Source: Niallia circulans NBRC 13626
GTDB lineage: Bacteria; Bacillota; Bacilli; Bacillales; Cytobacillaceae
Assembly: GCF_001591585.1 (NCBI RefSeq)
Contig: NZ_BCVE01000006.1
Location: 1 to 64,000 of the forward strand
Reading direction: 5' to 3'
Length of the DNA stretch: 64,000 bases
Made by a program: the position numbers and the translations under genes. Below, piece by piece: positions 1-8,595 of this stretch (the stretch's first letter is position 1; each line of letters starts with the position of its first letter). The notes beneath the pieces were generated by a model. That model searched no databases. It saw only the letters and a program-made list of their open reading frames with translations, and was not told the origin of the DNA.

Positions 1-186
1 ATTCACTCCCCATCTATATAGCTCCTAATGATAAGTAATTTACTCAAGAATTTCTGCTTCTCTTTTTCCTTCCCTTCAGCTATTCATACTTAAACCAAAA
101 CGAATTTGCTACTTTATTAAAAGCAAGCATGTAACTAAATCTTTCAACATAAGATGTAAAGTAAATTAAAAAAAGGAGGGAAATCT

Positions 187-408
187 ATGTCTTCATTTTA
201 CAGAGAATATCAGCCTTATATCAGTCCATTTGATCCTTGCCCACCCATAAAAACAAAAGTTTTTTCCACACCGCCTAATTTATTTTTAGGTTTTCAGCCA
301 CCAAATCTGCCCCAATTTAGTCCAATGGAAGCATTAAAAGCAGGAACATTATGGAAAGCATTCTATGACCCATATTTCAGTCCATATGAAAAAACGAAAA
401 GGGAGTGA
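187..408 (+). CDS. cotJA: Spore coat protein CotJA
   Basis: First gene of a cotJA-cotJB-cotJC operon. CotJA is a small protein of the inner spore coat, made in the mother cell during sporulation, and is needed for CotJC to assemble. The 73-residue product is rich in proline and aromatic residues, with a DPCPP motif near residue 17 and no membrane segment, as is usual for the family. A strong ribosome binding site (AAAGGAGGG, about 172-180) precedes the ATG. It overlaps nothing, and cotJB starts 8 bases after its stop, so the two are probably co-translated. The identification rests on the three-gene order plus the sequence. I did not pin down the expected SigE promoter. Confidence 0.9.
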   Translation: MSSFYREYQPYISPFDPCPPIKTKVFSTPPNLFLGFQPPNLPQFSPMEALKAGTLWKAFYDPYFSPYEKTKRE

Positions 409-415
409 AAAGACA

Positions 416-676
416 ATGAAGCAGTTGCCACCAGAATATTATCAATTATTAGAGCAGCTTCAAGCTGTAGACTTTGTATTAGTTGAACTTACTTTATATT
501 TAGATACTCATCATTATGATCAAGATGCCATAAATCAATTTAACCATTATGTAAAAGAAAGAGAAAAATTCAAAAAAATATATGAAAATAATTTTGGGCC
601 CTTATTACAATTTGGAAATAGCCCATCTGGTTCCCCATGGGATTGGGATGCTGCTCCTTGGCCTTGGCAAGTATAA
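416..676 (+). CDS. cotJB: Spore coat protein CotJB
   Basis: CotJB is a small cytosolic-type protein (86 residues) of the CotJ complex in the spore coat. An upstream in-frame ATG at 365 lies inside cotJA. The ATG at 416 is preferred because AAAAGGGAGTG lies just before it and the protein then begins MKQLPPEYY, the usual CotJB beginning. The N-terminal half is helical and the C-terminus is tryptophan and proline rich (PWDWDAAPWPWQ), a family hallmark. It sits between cotJA and cotJC with short gaps, so one transcript is likely. Confidence 0.9.
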   Translation: MKQLPPEYYQLLEQLQAVDFVLVELTLYLDTHHYDQDAINQFNHYVKEREKFKKIYENNFGPLLQFGNSPSGSPWDWDAAPWPWQV

Positions 677-723
677 GAAGATATGTTTCTAAATAATTTT
701 GCGATAAAGGAGAATGAAAAGAT

Positions 724-1293
724 ATGTGGATATACGAGAAAAAATTACAGTATCCCGTTAAAGTAAGTACTTGTAATCCTATGCTTGCTAGATTTTTAAT
801 TGAGCAATATGGAGGAGCAGACGGAGAACTAGCAGCAGCATTAAGATACTTAAATCAGCGGTATTCCATACCTGATCGGGTTATTGGGTTATTAACAGAT
901 ATAGGAACAGAAGAATTTGCTCATTTAGAAATGATCGCGACTATGATCTATAAACTGACAAAAGATGCCACTCCAGATCAGCTAAAAGCTGCTGGACTTG
1001 GTGACCATTATGTCAATCACGACCACGCCTTATTCTACCATGATGCTGCTGGAAATCCTTGGACGGCAACATACATACAAGCTAAAGGAGATCCAATCGC
1101 AGATCTGTATGAAGATATAGCAGCGGAAGAAAAGGCAAGAGCTACTTATCAATGGATTATTAATATGAGTGATGACCCAGATTTAAATGATAGCCTTCGT
1201 TTTCTAAGAGAAAGAGAAATCGTCCACTCGCAACGATTTAGAGAAGCAGTAGAAATTATCAAAGAAGATCGTGCCCAACGAAAGATATTTTAG
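724..1293 (+). CDS. cotJC: Spore coat protein CotJC, manganese-catalase family
   Basis: Third gene of the cotJ operon, a full-length (189 aa) ferritin-like protein of the manganese catalase family. The family's di-metal ligands appear to be present: an EEFAHLE motif at about residues 61-67 and a later glutamate pair with REIVHSQRF near residue 170. Together these form the four-helix-bundle metal site. In spores it is a coat component; catalase activity is known for some homologues but is inference here. A good ribosome binding site (AAAGGAG) lies about 10 bases before the ATG. No clear terminator follows. Confidence 0.92.
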   Translation: MWIYEKKLQYPVKVSTCNPMLARFLIEQYGGADGELAAALRYLNQRYSIPDRVIGLLTDIGTEEFAHLEMIATMIYKLTKDATPDQLKAAGLGDHYVNHDHALFYHDAAGNPWTATYIQAKGDPIADLYEDIAAEEKARATYQWIINMSDDPDLNDSLRFLREREIVHSQRFREAVEIIKEDRAQRKIF

Positions 1294-1616
1294 TATTCGC
1301 TTTATATAAATACAGTGCAGAGTTCCAAGTTTTCCATCCAAAGAGAAATCGCAACCTTAATATAGAAATGCTAACCATATTACGTATGATTGTTTCAGCT
1401 TTTCCGATAATCACTCGCAGACTGAATACCCTTCTCTCTGCATGGGCTGAGAACCTATTCTCCTCATCTCTGCGTTTCTGCGGGTGACTTTCTTGCAAGC
1501 TCCCATACGAGTCTACGTGTATTTTAGTCTGCTTTGTTTTTACCCTAACTACTTATAGATATAAAGCAGATATTTAAATAAGTAACAGGATATGTAATCT
1601 TCCACCTAACTAATTG
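1294..1616. other. Intergenic region with a degenerate dispersed-repeat core
   Basis: This 323-base stretch has no convincing gene. Reading the minus strand, positions 1404-1429 contain TATTCAGTCTGCGAGTGAT, which recurs with two mismatches on the plus strand at 10436-10454. A possible 79-codon minus-strand frame covering it has no ribosome binding site and no recognisable product. I interpret the region as the remains of a dispersed extragenic repeat. Confidence 0.4.
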
Positions 1617-2075
1617 TCACTTTGCTTGATGGAATAAATTGATATCATATGAATCTTTGATTGTATTATATATTTCATGCCGAACGTTCCAAGTCTCACT
1701 ATTTCCGAATAAATCTTTGCTTTTGTCAATAAATTCACAGCGTAAGTCATGGTATTCCTTTTCCGCTTTATCTCTTTTTTGTCTCAACACATTCATATAC
1801 CCAAATGCACCAATCAATAGAAATAAGAGATATAAATTTTCACTCTCTTTTACATATACGGAAAACATGACTGCAAATGAATGTGAATATGGTATAGCTA
1901 TGTGTTTATATAACCAAATAAAATAACAGAATGAGGCAAAGATAGTAAACCACATAATAAGCAAATGTCGATTTTTTAATTTATCATATTTTTTCTTTTT
2001 CTCAATGATTTTTATGAGAACCTTTTTCGTCGTACCATCCAAATCATACCTTTCAGGGAAGATTGATCGTTCCAA
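1617..2075 (-). CDS. ypbF: YpbF family membrane protein (DUF2663)
   Basis: A 152-residue protein with two membrane segments (roughly residues 45-65 and 80-100) flanked by charged, probably coiled regions. Position next to ypbE, ypbD and recQ, in the same order as B. subtilis, identifies it as YpbF, whose function is unknown. An upstream ATG (2153) exists, but a strong AAAGGAGG lies 7 bases before a TTG at 2075, giving a protein starting (M)ERSIFPERYDLDG and a length close to the family norm. The TTG start is therefore preferred. Likely the last gene of the ypbB-recQ-ypbD-ypbE-ypbF run. Confidence 0.75.
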   Translation of the reverse strand: MERSIFPERYDLDGTTKKVLIKIIEKKKKYDKLKNRHLLIMWFTIFASFCYFIWLYKHIAIPYSHSFAVMFSVYVKESENLYLLFLLIGAFGYMNVLRQKRDKAEKEYHDLRCEFIDKSKDLFGNSETWNVRHEIYNTIKDSYDINLFHQAK

Positions 2076-2198
2076 AGTCACTTCCTCCTTTATATAGCAC
2101 ATTAAGTCTGATTTACCAATAGCGTTGTAATGTATAAACAACAATTTCAACATCTTTACTTAACTATATGTGGAGGAAGGACAAGTTAGAATAAGTTA

Positions 2199-2948
2199 TT
2201 ATGGTTCAATGATAATTTTCAGCGTTTGCCCTAATTGCACCTGATCTGTGGTCATATTATTGGCTGCTTTAATTTTCCCCATACCATCTCCATTTGGATA
2301 ATATTTTAAAGCTATTCGATATAAATTTTCACCCTTTGCTACTGTATGGTACACAATTTTTTCATTAGGATTTGTTTGACTAGAATTCTCTTCTTTTTCT
2401 TTTTGCTTCTGCTTCTGCTCCTTATCTATCTTTTTCTCTGAACGTTGCTTTTGTTCTTTTTGTTCTTTTTGTTCTTTTTGTTTCTCTGCTTCCTTTTCTT
2501 TTTCTTCAGCCTTTTCTTCAGCTTTTTCTTTCAAATTATCTTCAGGAATTTCTTCTTCTTTTTTCACTGTTGAATTACTTACAATTACGAGTTCATCTTG
2601 ATTATTGTCACTATCGTCAGGTGTTGTTTTATTATTAGGTGAGTACCCTTTTTGAATATTTACATTTTCAAATACTCCTGAAGTATTCTCGGTTGATAAA
2701 AGATTGGAAATATCTTTCCCATTTAATACTAATAATACAGCTACTGGTAATAAAATAAATAAAAATGCTAACAAGCTAATAATTGGTATCTTTAATTTTT
2801 TCTTCTTATTCTTGTGAACAGTACTTCTTGATGGGAGGGAAGAGTCTTGTCTTTCCTCTGTTACTGGTACTTCTTCTTCACTTGTCACTTTCTTTAATCT
2901 TTGTTTTTGTAATTGTGCCTGAACTCTATATGGATCCTCTTTCTTCAT
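2199..2948 (-). CDS. ypbE: YpbE-like LysM-domain membrane protein
   Basis: A 249-residue bitopic protein. It has a short cytoplasmic N-terminus, one membrane helix at about residues 52-73, a long highly charged linker, and a C-terminal LysM domain (about the last 50 residues, beginning YHTVAKGENLYRIALKYY) expected to bind peptidoglycan outside the cell. The linker is low complexity, with KEKEAEKQ and several KEQ tandem units; in the DNA this is a repeated 12-base unit near 2450-2490. The start ATG at 2948 is chosen because AAGGATGGG precedes it. Position beside ypbD and recQ matches B. subtilis YpbE. The precise role is unknown. Confidence 0.82.
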   Translation of the reverse strand: MKKEDPYRVQAQLQKQRLKKVTSEEEVPVTEERQDSSLPSRSTVHKNKKKKLKIPIISLLAFLFILLPVAVLLVLNGKDISNLLSTENTSGVFENVNIQKGYSPNNKTTPDDSDNNQDELVIVSNSTVKKEEEIPEDNLKEKAEEKAEEKEKEAEKQKEQKEQKEQKQRSEKKIDKEQKQKQKEKEENSSQTNPNEKIVYHTVAKGENLYRIALKYYPNGDGMGKIKAANNMTTDQVQLGQTLKIIIEP

Positions 2949-3024
2949 AAACATCCCATCCTTACAATTCCCCAAAATCCCCTAACAAAGGAGCGGTTAT
3001 TCCATGACATTCCCCTTGATGTAC

Positions 3025-3609
3025 TCAACTCGTTTGAAATAACTTGAACCGAATAATACAACCGAGTAAGAAATCAATAAGAAAATGCATAATCACTGTC
3101 ACCCAGAGATTTTCTGTTACTTCAAATAAGACACCGATAACGAAACTTACCAAAATGACATTCATAAATAAAAAAGGATTAAATAAATAGCGGTAATGCA
3201 TCATAGCAAAAAGGAGACAGCTTAGCAGCAGCCCTAAATTCGTTTGGATTACTCCTCTAAATAGTATTTCTTCGCAAAATGCTACCATTAATGCGATGAA
3301 TGCAATATGAAAAGGATTCCTATTTTCAAAGACTCGCTTATTCACACCACCATCATCGTGGTAATGTTTAGAAAATCGTATCATCAAGAAAATATCTATT
3401 CCTGTTATTGCTAATCCTGCTATCAAACCAATGATAAAATCTGTCTGTTCATACTTAAATACTGTTGTTAATGGAGGGTTCGATTGAAAAACAAAAATAT
3501 ACAGTATGAAAGTGATGATAAGGAGAAGAAACTGTGTTATATATACATTTTTTATTAAGTCTCGGTCTGACAATTGATTAATTATGGCCGTATATTTTGC
3601 TTTATTCAT
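3025..3609 (-). CDS. ypbD: CPBP family intramembrane metalloprotease YpbD
   Basis: A multi-spanning membrane protein (194 aa) of the CAAX protease and bacteriocin-processing (Abi/CPBP) family. The first catalytic motif, EEILFRG, is at about residues 112-118. Further conserved histidines occur at MMHYRY (about 137) and in VIMHFLIDF near residue 175. These are the expected metal-binding or catalytic residues, so the enzyme looks active. Its substrate in bacilli is not known. It lies 9 bases downstream of recQ and is probably co-transcribed with it. Confidence 0.85.
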   Translation of the reverse strand: MNKAKYTAIINQLSDRDLIKNVYITQFLLLIITFILYIFVFQSNPPLTTVFKYEQTDFIIGLIAGLAITGIDIFLMIRFSKHYHDDGGVNKRVFENRNPFHIAFIALMVAFCEEILFRGVIQTNLGLLLSCLLFAMMHYRYLFNPFLFMNVILVSFVIGVLFEVTENLWVTVIMHFLIDFLLGCIIRFKLFQTS

Positions 3610-3618
3610 TTATATATC

Positions 3619-5112
3619 CTACTTTACTATATTTAAAATAAATGCCAGCTGATTCTTCCAATCCACTAGTACCTCGTCATCCTCCATGCTTTTTTTATGA
3701 AAGAAATTAGATAAATCTATTCCGCATCTATCACAGCAATTTTCATTTTCTTTGCTTTCGTACTTTTCTCCGAAATACTCTAATATATACCTTCTCCGGC
3801 AAGATATAGAATGTAGCCATTCCATTAGATCTTGCACTTTTCGTCTTTTTTCATTTACCCGATTTTCTCTAAAATTGTTATATAAATCTAGAGAATGCAA
3901 TAGCTCGGAGACCGTTTTATTATTCGGTTCAATATAAGACTCCAACACGCGCCATTGGGTCTCGGTAAAGAGCATTTCTAATTGATAGCCTTCTTTTTTC
4001 TGCCATGCTTCAAATGAAGGGAAATTTTTTAAGCGTGCTTTCCATTTATTAATTTGTAATTCGTCCGCCAATTCCGATTCAATCAACTGATAAGCAATCC
4101 ACTCATCTCCTGGAGTATACAAGATGATGGATACACTCGGTTTGCCATCTCTACCAGCTCTGCCTATTTCCTGAAGATAGGATTCTAATTGTGTGGGCAG
4201 GTGATAGTGAATAATAAAGCGAATATCCTCTTTATTTATTCCCATTCCAAAGGCACTTGTTGCACATATAACATCTAATTGTCCTGCTAGGAATTGCTGT
4301 TGAACAAGAATACGATCTTCTTGCGTCATGCCGCCATGGTATGCCATTATTCGTTTGGAAGATTTTTCTTTCAAAAACGCTACTGTTTGTTCAGCTAGCT
4401 TTTTGCTAGAGAAATACACAATGCCTTGTCCATCAAGCCTTTGAATATATTCTAAAAGCTTATCCATTTTTCCTTGAACGTGTGAGACTTCCTCTAGATT
4501 TATAGCAATATTTGCTCGATCGACAGAATAAATGATTTCTTCAACCATTTCTAAATGTAAAGACTTTATGATATCCTCACGAACCGCTTCTGTTGCGGTT
4601 GCTGTTAGAGCTAATGTTAAGGGATTATTTATTTTTTGTCGAATCTCCCCTAATTTTTGATAATCCGGTCGAAAATCGTATCCCCACTGGGAAATACAAT
4701 GTGCTTCATCTATAACGAATAGACTAATTTTCATTTTTTGCAGCTGATCTATGATATGTGGCAATGAAATCATTTCTGGGGATATAAAGATATACTTATA
4801 TTGCTGAATTTGCCGTAATACTTTATTCTTTTCTGCTGGGTTCAAAAAGGAATTTAAAGCAACGACTCTTTTTTCCCCTTTCATTTTCATTTGCTCCACT
4901 TGATCCTGCATTAGTGACAAGAGAGGAGAAATAATAATTACTGTTCCCTCCATAAGCCTGCCAGCTAATTGATAACATAGAGACTTTCCTGTCCCCGTTG
5001 GCAGCATCGCTAATGTGTGCCTCTTGTTAAGAATGGATTCTATCGTTTCTTTTTGCCCACCTCGAAAGGCACTTAACTGATAGTAGTTTTTTAAGATTGC
5101 TTCTAAATTCAT
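3619..5112 (-). CDS. recQ: RecQ-family ATP-dependent DNA helicase (RecS type)
   Basis: A 3'-5' DNA helicase of 497 residues that unwinds recombination intermediates. All helicase motifs can be read: Walker A TGTGKS (about 38-43), DEAH with the RecQ aromatic loop (DEAHCISQWGYDFRPDY, about 135-151), ALTATAT (motif III), the ATSAFGMGI motif, and motif VI QEIGRAGRDGK. The zinc-binding cysteines (C..CCDRC) lie near residue 465. There is no HRDC domain, so it is the short RecS-like paralogue found next to ypbB and ypbD in B. subtilis. Its start overlaps the stop of ypbB by four bases (ATGA), implying translational coupling. Confidence 0.93.
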   Translation of the reverse strand: MNLEAILKNYYQLSAFRGGQKETIESILNKRHTLAMLPTGTGKSLCYQLAGRLMEGTVIIISPLLSLMQDQVEQMKMKGEKRVVALNSFLNPAEKNKVLRQIQQYKYIFISPEMISLPHIIDQLQKMKISLFVIDEAHCISQWGYDFRPDYQKLGEIRQKINNPLTLALTATATEAVREDIIKSLHLEMVEEIIYSVDRANIAINLEEVSHVQGKMDKLLEYIQRLDGQGIVYFSSKKLAEQTVAFLKEKSSKRIMAYHGGMTQEDRILVQQQFLAGQLDVICATSAFGMGINKEDIRFIIHYHLPTQLESYLQEIGRAGRDGKPSVSIILYTPGDEWIAYQLIESELADELQINKWKARLKNFPSFEAWQKKEGYQLEMLFTETQWRVLESYIEPNNKTVSELLHSLDLYNNFRENRVNEKRRKVQDLMEWLHSISCRRRYILEYFGEKYESKENENCCDRCGIDLSNFFHKKSMEDDEVLVDWKNQLAFILNIVK

Positions 5113-6161
5113 GAAAAATCACCGTATCCTGCCATCACTGCACGTATCTCAAAGTAAGAAACATCTGCTAACTGCTGCTTTATCACCTTTAAAGATTTAG
5201 AAGGCGATTTTTCCATACATGCTTTGATTTTTGATATATTCTCGCTGCTCACTAAATTATCTATAGGAAAGTTAGGCACATTCAATAGTATTTCAATAAT
5301 ATGATCTTCAATTGTGCTTTGTTTTAAATTTCTCACACGAACAATTTGCTCGATACTTAACCCCTTTTGGATTAAATTAAATGTTTTAGCCGTTGACTCT
5401 GTCAGGGTAAATGGTTTCTTACTTTCTTTAATCATTTGACTTAACAGTGGAAACTCCCCCTTATTAGATAGAATTTTCTCTATCATGTAATGAAGAATAG
5501 CAAGGAAAGATAGCTGATAATAGTATGGATCTAGTTCCAATTCTATTGCTGCTTGCTCTGAAGTTAGACCTATTCTATCACTTCCGGTAAGTCGGATAAT
5601 AAGAATGAGCGGATCTAATTCACTCTCTTCCAGACAGTCAACTATTTCCTGATAGAGATAGCGATTCATTTCACTTCTATCTATAGACGACATAGTATGT
5701 AAGGTATTCTTCAACCATAGTTGTGCTGCAGGGTTTCTTTGTATCGGCATATAATGATTACTTTTTTTCGATAAGTGAGAAGTAACTTGTACAAATAATG
5801 AAAGTCTTTGCCAATATGGCCCAGTTAATGAATGATATCTCCAGCCTTTTAAATCTTTTGGAAATGGATTATCCTTCAATAATACTTCTAATTCTAGCTT
5901 TCTATCGTTTTTAACTAAATAATGATTTTCTCCTGTTTTTTCTAGCCATTCTTCCTTATATAAGGTATAAATTATTTGATCCAGTTGCTCTCTTGTTAAT
6001 AAAGGGAATGCCTGAAATAAAGAGGTCAGCTGAAAGATATGAATATCTTGGATGGTTTGTGATGACTTTTTTCCATTTAATATATGAAGAATAGAGTAGA
6101 TAGTTCTTTCTCCATTCATTTTATATAGACAGTTTAAAATGATTATTTTAATAAAGGACAT
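5109..6161 (-). CDS. ypbB: YpbB, helicase-associated helix-turn-helix protein
   Basis: A 350-residue protein whose last roughly 90 residues form the helix-turn-helix domain found attached to RecQ-type helicases (LIQKGLSIEQIVRVRNLKQ, near residue 265). It overlaps recQ by four bases, so the two products are probably made together; assisting the helicase is inference from this coupling. The ATG at 6161 is preferred over one at 6230, because GGAAGAGG lies just before it and the 23 extra upstream residues are lysine-rich and unlike the family. It is probably the first gene of the ypbB-to-ypbF operon, divergent from the ferredoxin gene. Confidence 0.82.
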   Translation of the reverse strand: MSFIKIIILNCLYKMNGERTIYSILHILNGKKSSQTIQDIHIFQLTSLFQAFPLLTREQLDQIIYTLYKEEWLEKTGENHYLVKNDRKLELEVLLKDNPFPKDLKGWRYHSLTGPYWQRLSLFVQVTSHLSKKSNHYMPIQRNPAAQLWLKNTLHTMSSIDRSEMNRYLYQEIVDCLEESELDPLILIIRLTGSDRIGLTSEQAAIELELDPYYYQLSFLAILHYMIEKILSNKGEFPLLSQMIKESKKPFTLTESTAKTFNLIQKGLSIEQIVRVRNLKQSTIEDHIIEILLNVPNFPIDNLVSSENISKIKACMEKSPSKSLKVIKQQLADVSYFEIRAVMAGYGDFS

Positions 6162-6451
6162 ATTTTCCTCTTCCTTCAGTTTGACAAATTTTGTTGAAAT
6201 TTGTTTGTAACATTTCTTATATTTTACCATGAATTTTATTTTTTAGTGTACTTTGATCACATATCCTTCACATATTTTTCAATAAAAAGGGCTTTAAATA
6301 TAATGGAAAGCGTTTGAGTTTTTGACTATTTTAAGGAAGGTAGTCCTTACTTTCTACTTTTTATCTTTCTTTTATATTGAAAAGTTAAAGATTCAGTCTT
6401 ACAATAAGATAATAGTAAGGAGTATGCTAGTCATGTATATACTCCGTATGA

Positions 6452-6724
<273 letters not shown>

Positions 6725-6742
6725 CGCTCTTTATCATACACA

Positions 6743-6779
6743 GAACAGAAAGGGATAATGATTCCTTTCTGTTCTTTTT
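6743..6779 (+). terminator. Rho-independent terminator of fer
   Basis: An 11-bp perfect stem (GAACAGAAAGG with CCTTTCTGTTC) with a 10-base loop, followed by TTTTTATTT, 19 bases after the fer stop. Confidence 0.9.
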
Positions 6780-6864
6780 ATTTAAACTGTTTCAGACTGT
6801 AGACAAACTCCTTGAAATTTGAGGTTTTGCCTATGGTCTTTTTTGTGACCTTTTTTAATAAGGT

Positions 6865-6994
6865 GTTGATTTCCGCTACAGGGGTTCGCTTTCCATGGGG
6901 CGAGCGCCGAGCCGCTTCGTCGCATACGCTCCTGCAGGGTCTCGGACTTTCTCGCATCTTCCCTAGGAGTCTCCCCCCTTCCGCTCCAATCAAC
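6865..6994. repeat. GC-rich Bacillaceae-type extragenic repeat
   Basis: A 130-bp block bounded by GTTGATT (6865) and AATCAAC (6988), clearly richer in G and C than the AT-rich surroundings, with internal complementary tracts such as TCCTGCAGGGTCTC and CCTAGGAGTCTCC. I recognise this composition (CGCTTTCC.., TCCTGCAGG.., CTTCCGCTCCAATCAAC) as a palindromic extragenic repeat scattered through many Bacillus-group genomes. It lies inside the IS remnant and probably inserted there. No function is assigned. Short reading frames across it on both strands are artefacts. Confidence 0.6.
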
Positions 6995-7067
6995 CTGGTT
7001 TCATCAAGTTAGTCTAGAATTTTAACTGCTCTGGTTTAAAATATAGATATTTTTTAGAGGTGAAATC

Positions 7068-7340
7068 ATGCTTTCCAAAACATTCTTCTATTCAAAGAGG
7101 TCAAAGTAGAAATGATTGCTTTAGATCAACTTGTTCCACCAAATCACTTAGTTACCAAAAACTCATTCAAAGACATGCATGGGAAAAGTATGTGGAAGAA
7201 GCAGATCACCTTCGACATAAACAAGTTATCAAAAAAATTTATGCCAAGCGAAAAGAAACGATTGAACGTGTTTTCGCAGATGCAAAAGAAAATGGCCAAC
7301 TGGACTTGGGTGAGCCCGGTAACAGCTTAAGAAGAGCATA
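7068..7340 (+). pseudogene. IS1182-family transposase remnant
   Basis: Reading across frames gives transposase pieces. An N-terminal piece contains MIALDQLVPPNHLV (from 7112), typical of IS1182 transposase beginnings. A C-terminal piece (from about 7183, another frame) contains KYVEEADHLRHKQVIKKIY and ERVFADAKE. A last piece, KKMANWTW (about 7285-7310), is in the first frame again. The central DDE domain is deleted and at least two frameshifts are present, so it cannot be active. A ribosome binding site (GAGGTGAAATC) still precedes the ATG at 7068. Confidence 0.7.
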
Positions 7341-7388
7341 AAGAATAGATCAAAATACAATAAAATAACAAAAAAAAGACCATAAATT

Positions 7389-7430
7389 ACAAAAGGGGAT
7401 CAGAATGAAAACATTCTGATCCCCTTTTGT
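7389..7430. terminator. 19-bp perfect hairpin at the end of the IS remnant
   Basis: ACAAAAGGGGATCAGAATG pairs perfectly with CATTCTGATCCCCTTTTGT around a four-base AAAA loop. It directly abuts the right inverted repeat of the IS remnant. It could act as a two-way terminator between fer and ribU and is probably the original transposase terminator. Confidence 0.65.
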
Positions 7431-7473
7431 CGACAAACTGAACAATTCAGATAGACACTGAACTGTTTTTTGA

Positions 7474-8055
7474 TTAAACATTCCTAGAAGGGATTTGTTT
7501 ATTAATCCATACACCCATTTTTGAGAATACTAATGCAAAAATGATAGAAATAATTACTCCTTTTAACAAATTGAATGGAATAATAGCTGAAAGAACCGTT
7601 TGTTTTAATAAAGTTGTATCAGTCGGTATTTTCATTAATGTATTATAGAATGGCAGCATAATAAAGTAATTAAACAAACTTAATAATCCCGTCATTATGA
7701 TAATACTAAGGGCTAAGCCGATAGCCATTCCTTTTTTGGATTTAATCGCATTATACATAAAATAAGTCGGTAAGATGAAAGAAATTCCAGCGATAAAATT
7801 CGCGAAATGACCAACAGGAATTCCAGTATCACTTCCGGTTATTAAATAATCTAATATATTTTTAATCAACTCAACTAATATTCCAGCCCCTGGTCCTAAA
7901 ATAAGTGCGGCAACTAATGCTGGAATATCGCTAAAATCAACTTTTAAATAACTTGGAAATGGTGGGATTGGAAATTTAAGCATCATTAGCACATAGGCTA
8001 AACTACTCATCATTCCAATTAAAACATACTTTCTTACATTCATTTTTTTCTTCAT
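7474..8055 (-). CDS. ribU: Riboflavin ECF transporter substrate-binding protein RibU
   Basis: The S component of an energy-coupling-factor vitamin transporter, with 193 residues and about six membrane helices. The N-terminal helix begins YVLIGMMSSLAYVLMM, followed by the RibU-type motif KVDFSDIPALVAALILGPGAG (about residues 38-58) and KNILDYLITGSDTGIPVG. It imports riboflavin together with the shared EcfA/EcfT module encoded elsewhere. The gene has an FMN riboswitch and terminator in its leader, which strongly supports the assignment. GAGAGAAAAAAATG-type spacing gives the start. B. subtilis ribU (fmnP/ypaA) is likewise next to fer. Confidence 0.95.
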   Translation of the reverse strand: MKKKMNVRKYVLIGMMSSLAYVLMMLKFPIPPFPSYLKVDFSDIPALVAALILGPGAGILVELIKNILDYLITGSDTGIPVGHFANFIAGISFILPTYFMYNAIKSKKGMAIGLALSIIIMTGLLSLFNYFIMLPFYNTLMKIPTDTTLLKQTVLSAIIPFNLLKGVIISIIFALVFSKMGVWINKQIPSRNV

Positions 8056-8128
8056 TTTTTTCTCTCCTTCTAATTAGGATCCATCTACCTAAGAAGAAAG
8101 ATTCAGCAATTTTTTAGGAATGCGCCAA

Positions 8129-8160
8129 ATAAAAACCCTCAAGCTCTAGAGACTTGAGGG
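8129..8160 (-). terminator. Riboswitch expression-platform terminator of ribU
   Basis: On the minus strand, CCCTCAAG and CTTGAGGG form an 8-bp stem followed by a T run (8129-8135). It lies between the FMN aptamer and the ribU start, so it is the expected attenuator: FMN binding should allow this stem to form and stop transcription. Confidence 0.85.
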
Positions 8161-8225
8161 AGTAATTAAAGGTACGCAAACTCAATAAACGTTCTTAACA
8201 GATAATTTGAACGATTGCAGAACCT

Positions 8226-8353
8226 CCATCTTCTCCCATCCAGACTTTACTGTCGGTTTTGGAATTTCACCAAATCAACCTACCGTAGTAGGGTCACGGA
8301 CTTTGAGTACAAACTCATCACCGTCGGTCGGGAATTTCACCCTGCCCCGAAGA
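8226..8353 (-). promoter_or_regulatory. FMN riboswitch (RFN element)
   Basis: On the minus strand the leader starts ATCTTCGGGGCAGGGTG and ends GATGGGAGAAGATGG, the conserved P1-closing ends of the RFN element. Between them are the conserved arms GAAATTCCCGACCG, GACGGTGATG, CCGTGACCC and GTGAAATTCC. All hallmark segments are present in order, so the aptamer looks functional. It controls ribU through the terminator at 8129-8160, giving repression of riboflavin uptake when FMN is plentiful. Confidence 0.97.
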
Positions 8354-8479
8354 TAGACCAATATTAATTTGTTTTATTACATAAGTTATTATACCCTAAG
8401 GAATAAATATTTGTGAAGAAGTTTGCTTATAATTTCAAATTTTGTTCATAAATTCACAAATATATGCCATTTAAACTCA

Positions 8480-8543
8480 AAAAGAGTTCACAAAATACTA
8501 TTATATTTATTCCTTAAAAAAATAGTATCTTGTGAACTCTTTT
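8480..8543 (-). terminator. Long hairpin downstream of the M23 peptidase gene
   Basis: Two 23-base arms (8480-8502 and 8521-8543) are complementary except for one position, with an 18-base loop. On the minus strand the stem ends in CTCTTTTT and lies about 50 bases after the peptidase stop, so it probably terminates that transcript. The stem is unusually long for a simple terminator. Confidence 0.6.
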
Positions 8544-8595
8544 CGCGGTTTTTCCTCCATAAAAGCGAAATTCTGTATCTTTCCATATATAGCTT

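Larger units (their letters stand above)
6791..7442. mobile_element. Degenerate IS1182-family insertion sequence remnant
   Basis: The ends form an imperfect inverted repeat: 6791-6808 against 7425-7442, 14 of 18 positions matching and containing the TGTCGACAAA-type terminus typical of IS1182 elements. A second exact 13-base inverted match (TATGGTCTTTTTT at 6832-6844, its complement at 7372-7384) lies inside. Between them are a GC-rich repeat and a gutted transposase. The body of an intact element should be about 1.6-1.9 kb, so most is missing. Because the left side resembles a flipped copy of the right end, it may be the remains of two overlapping elements. Assignment to the family is from memory of sequence, not a search. 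Confidence 0.6.

Noticed and set aside
1-186. Upstream region of cotJA
   Set aside because: I looked for a SigE promoter, but no pair of elements with good spacing stood out.
1259-1498. A 79-codon minus-strand frame after cotJC
   Set aside because: It overlaps cotJC and the repeat core, and has no ribosome binding site and no known product.
6778-7012. Two open frames on opposite strands
   Set aside because: They run through the GC-rich palindromic repeat, have no ribosome binding sites, and their sequence is explained by the repeat.
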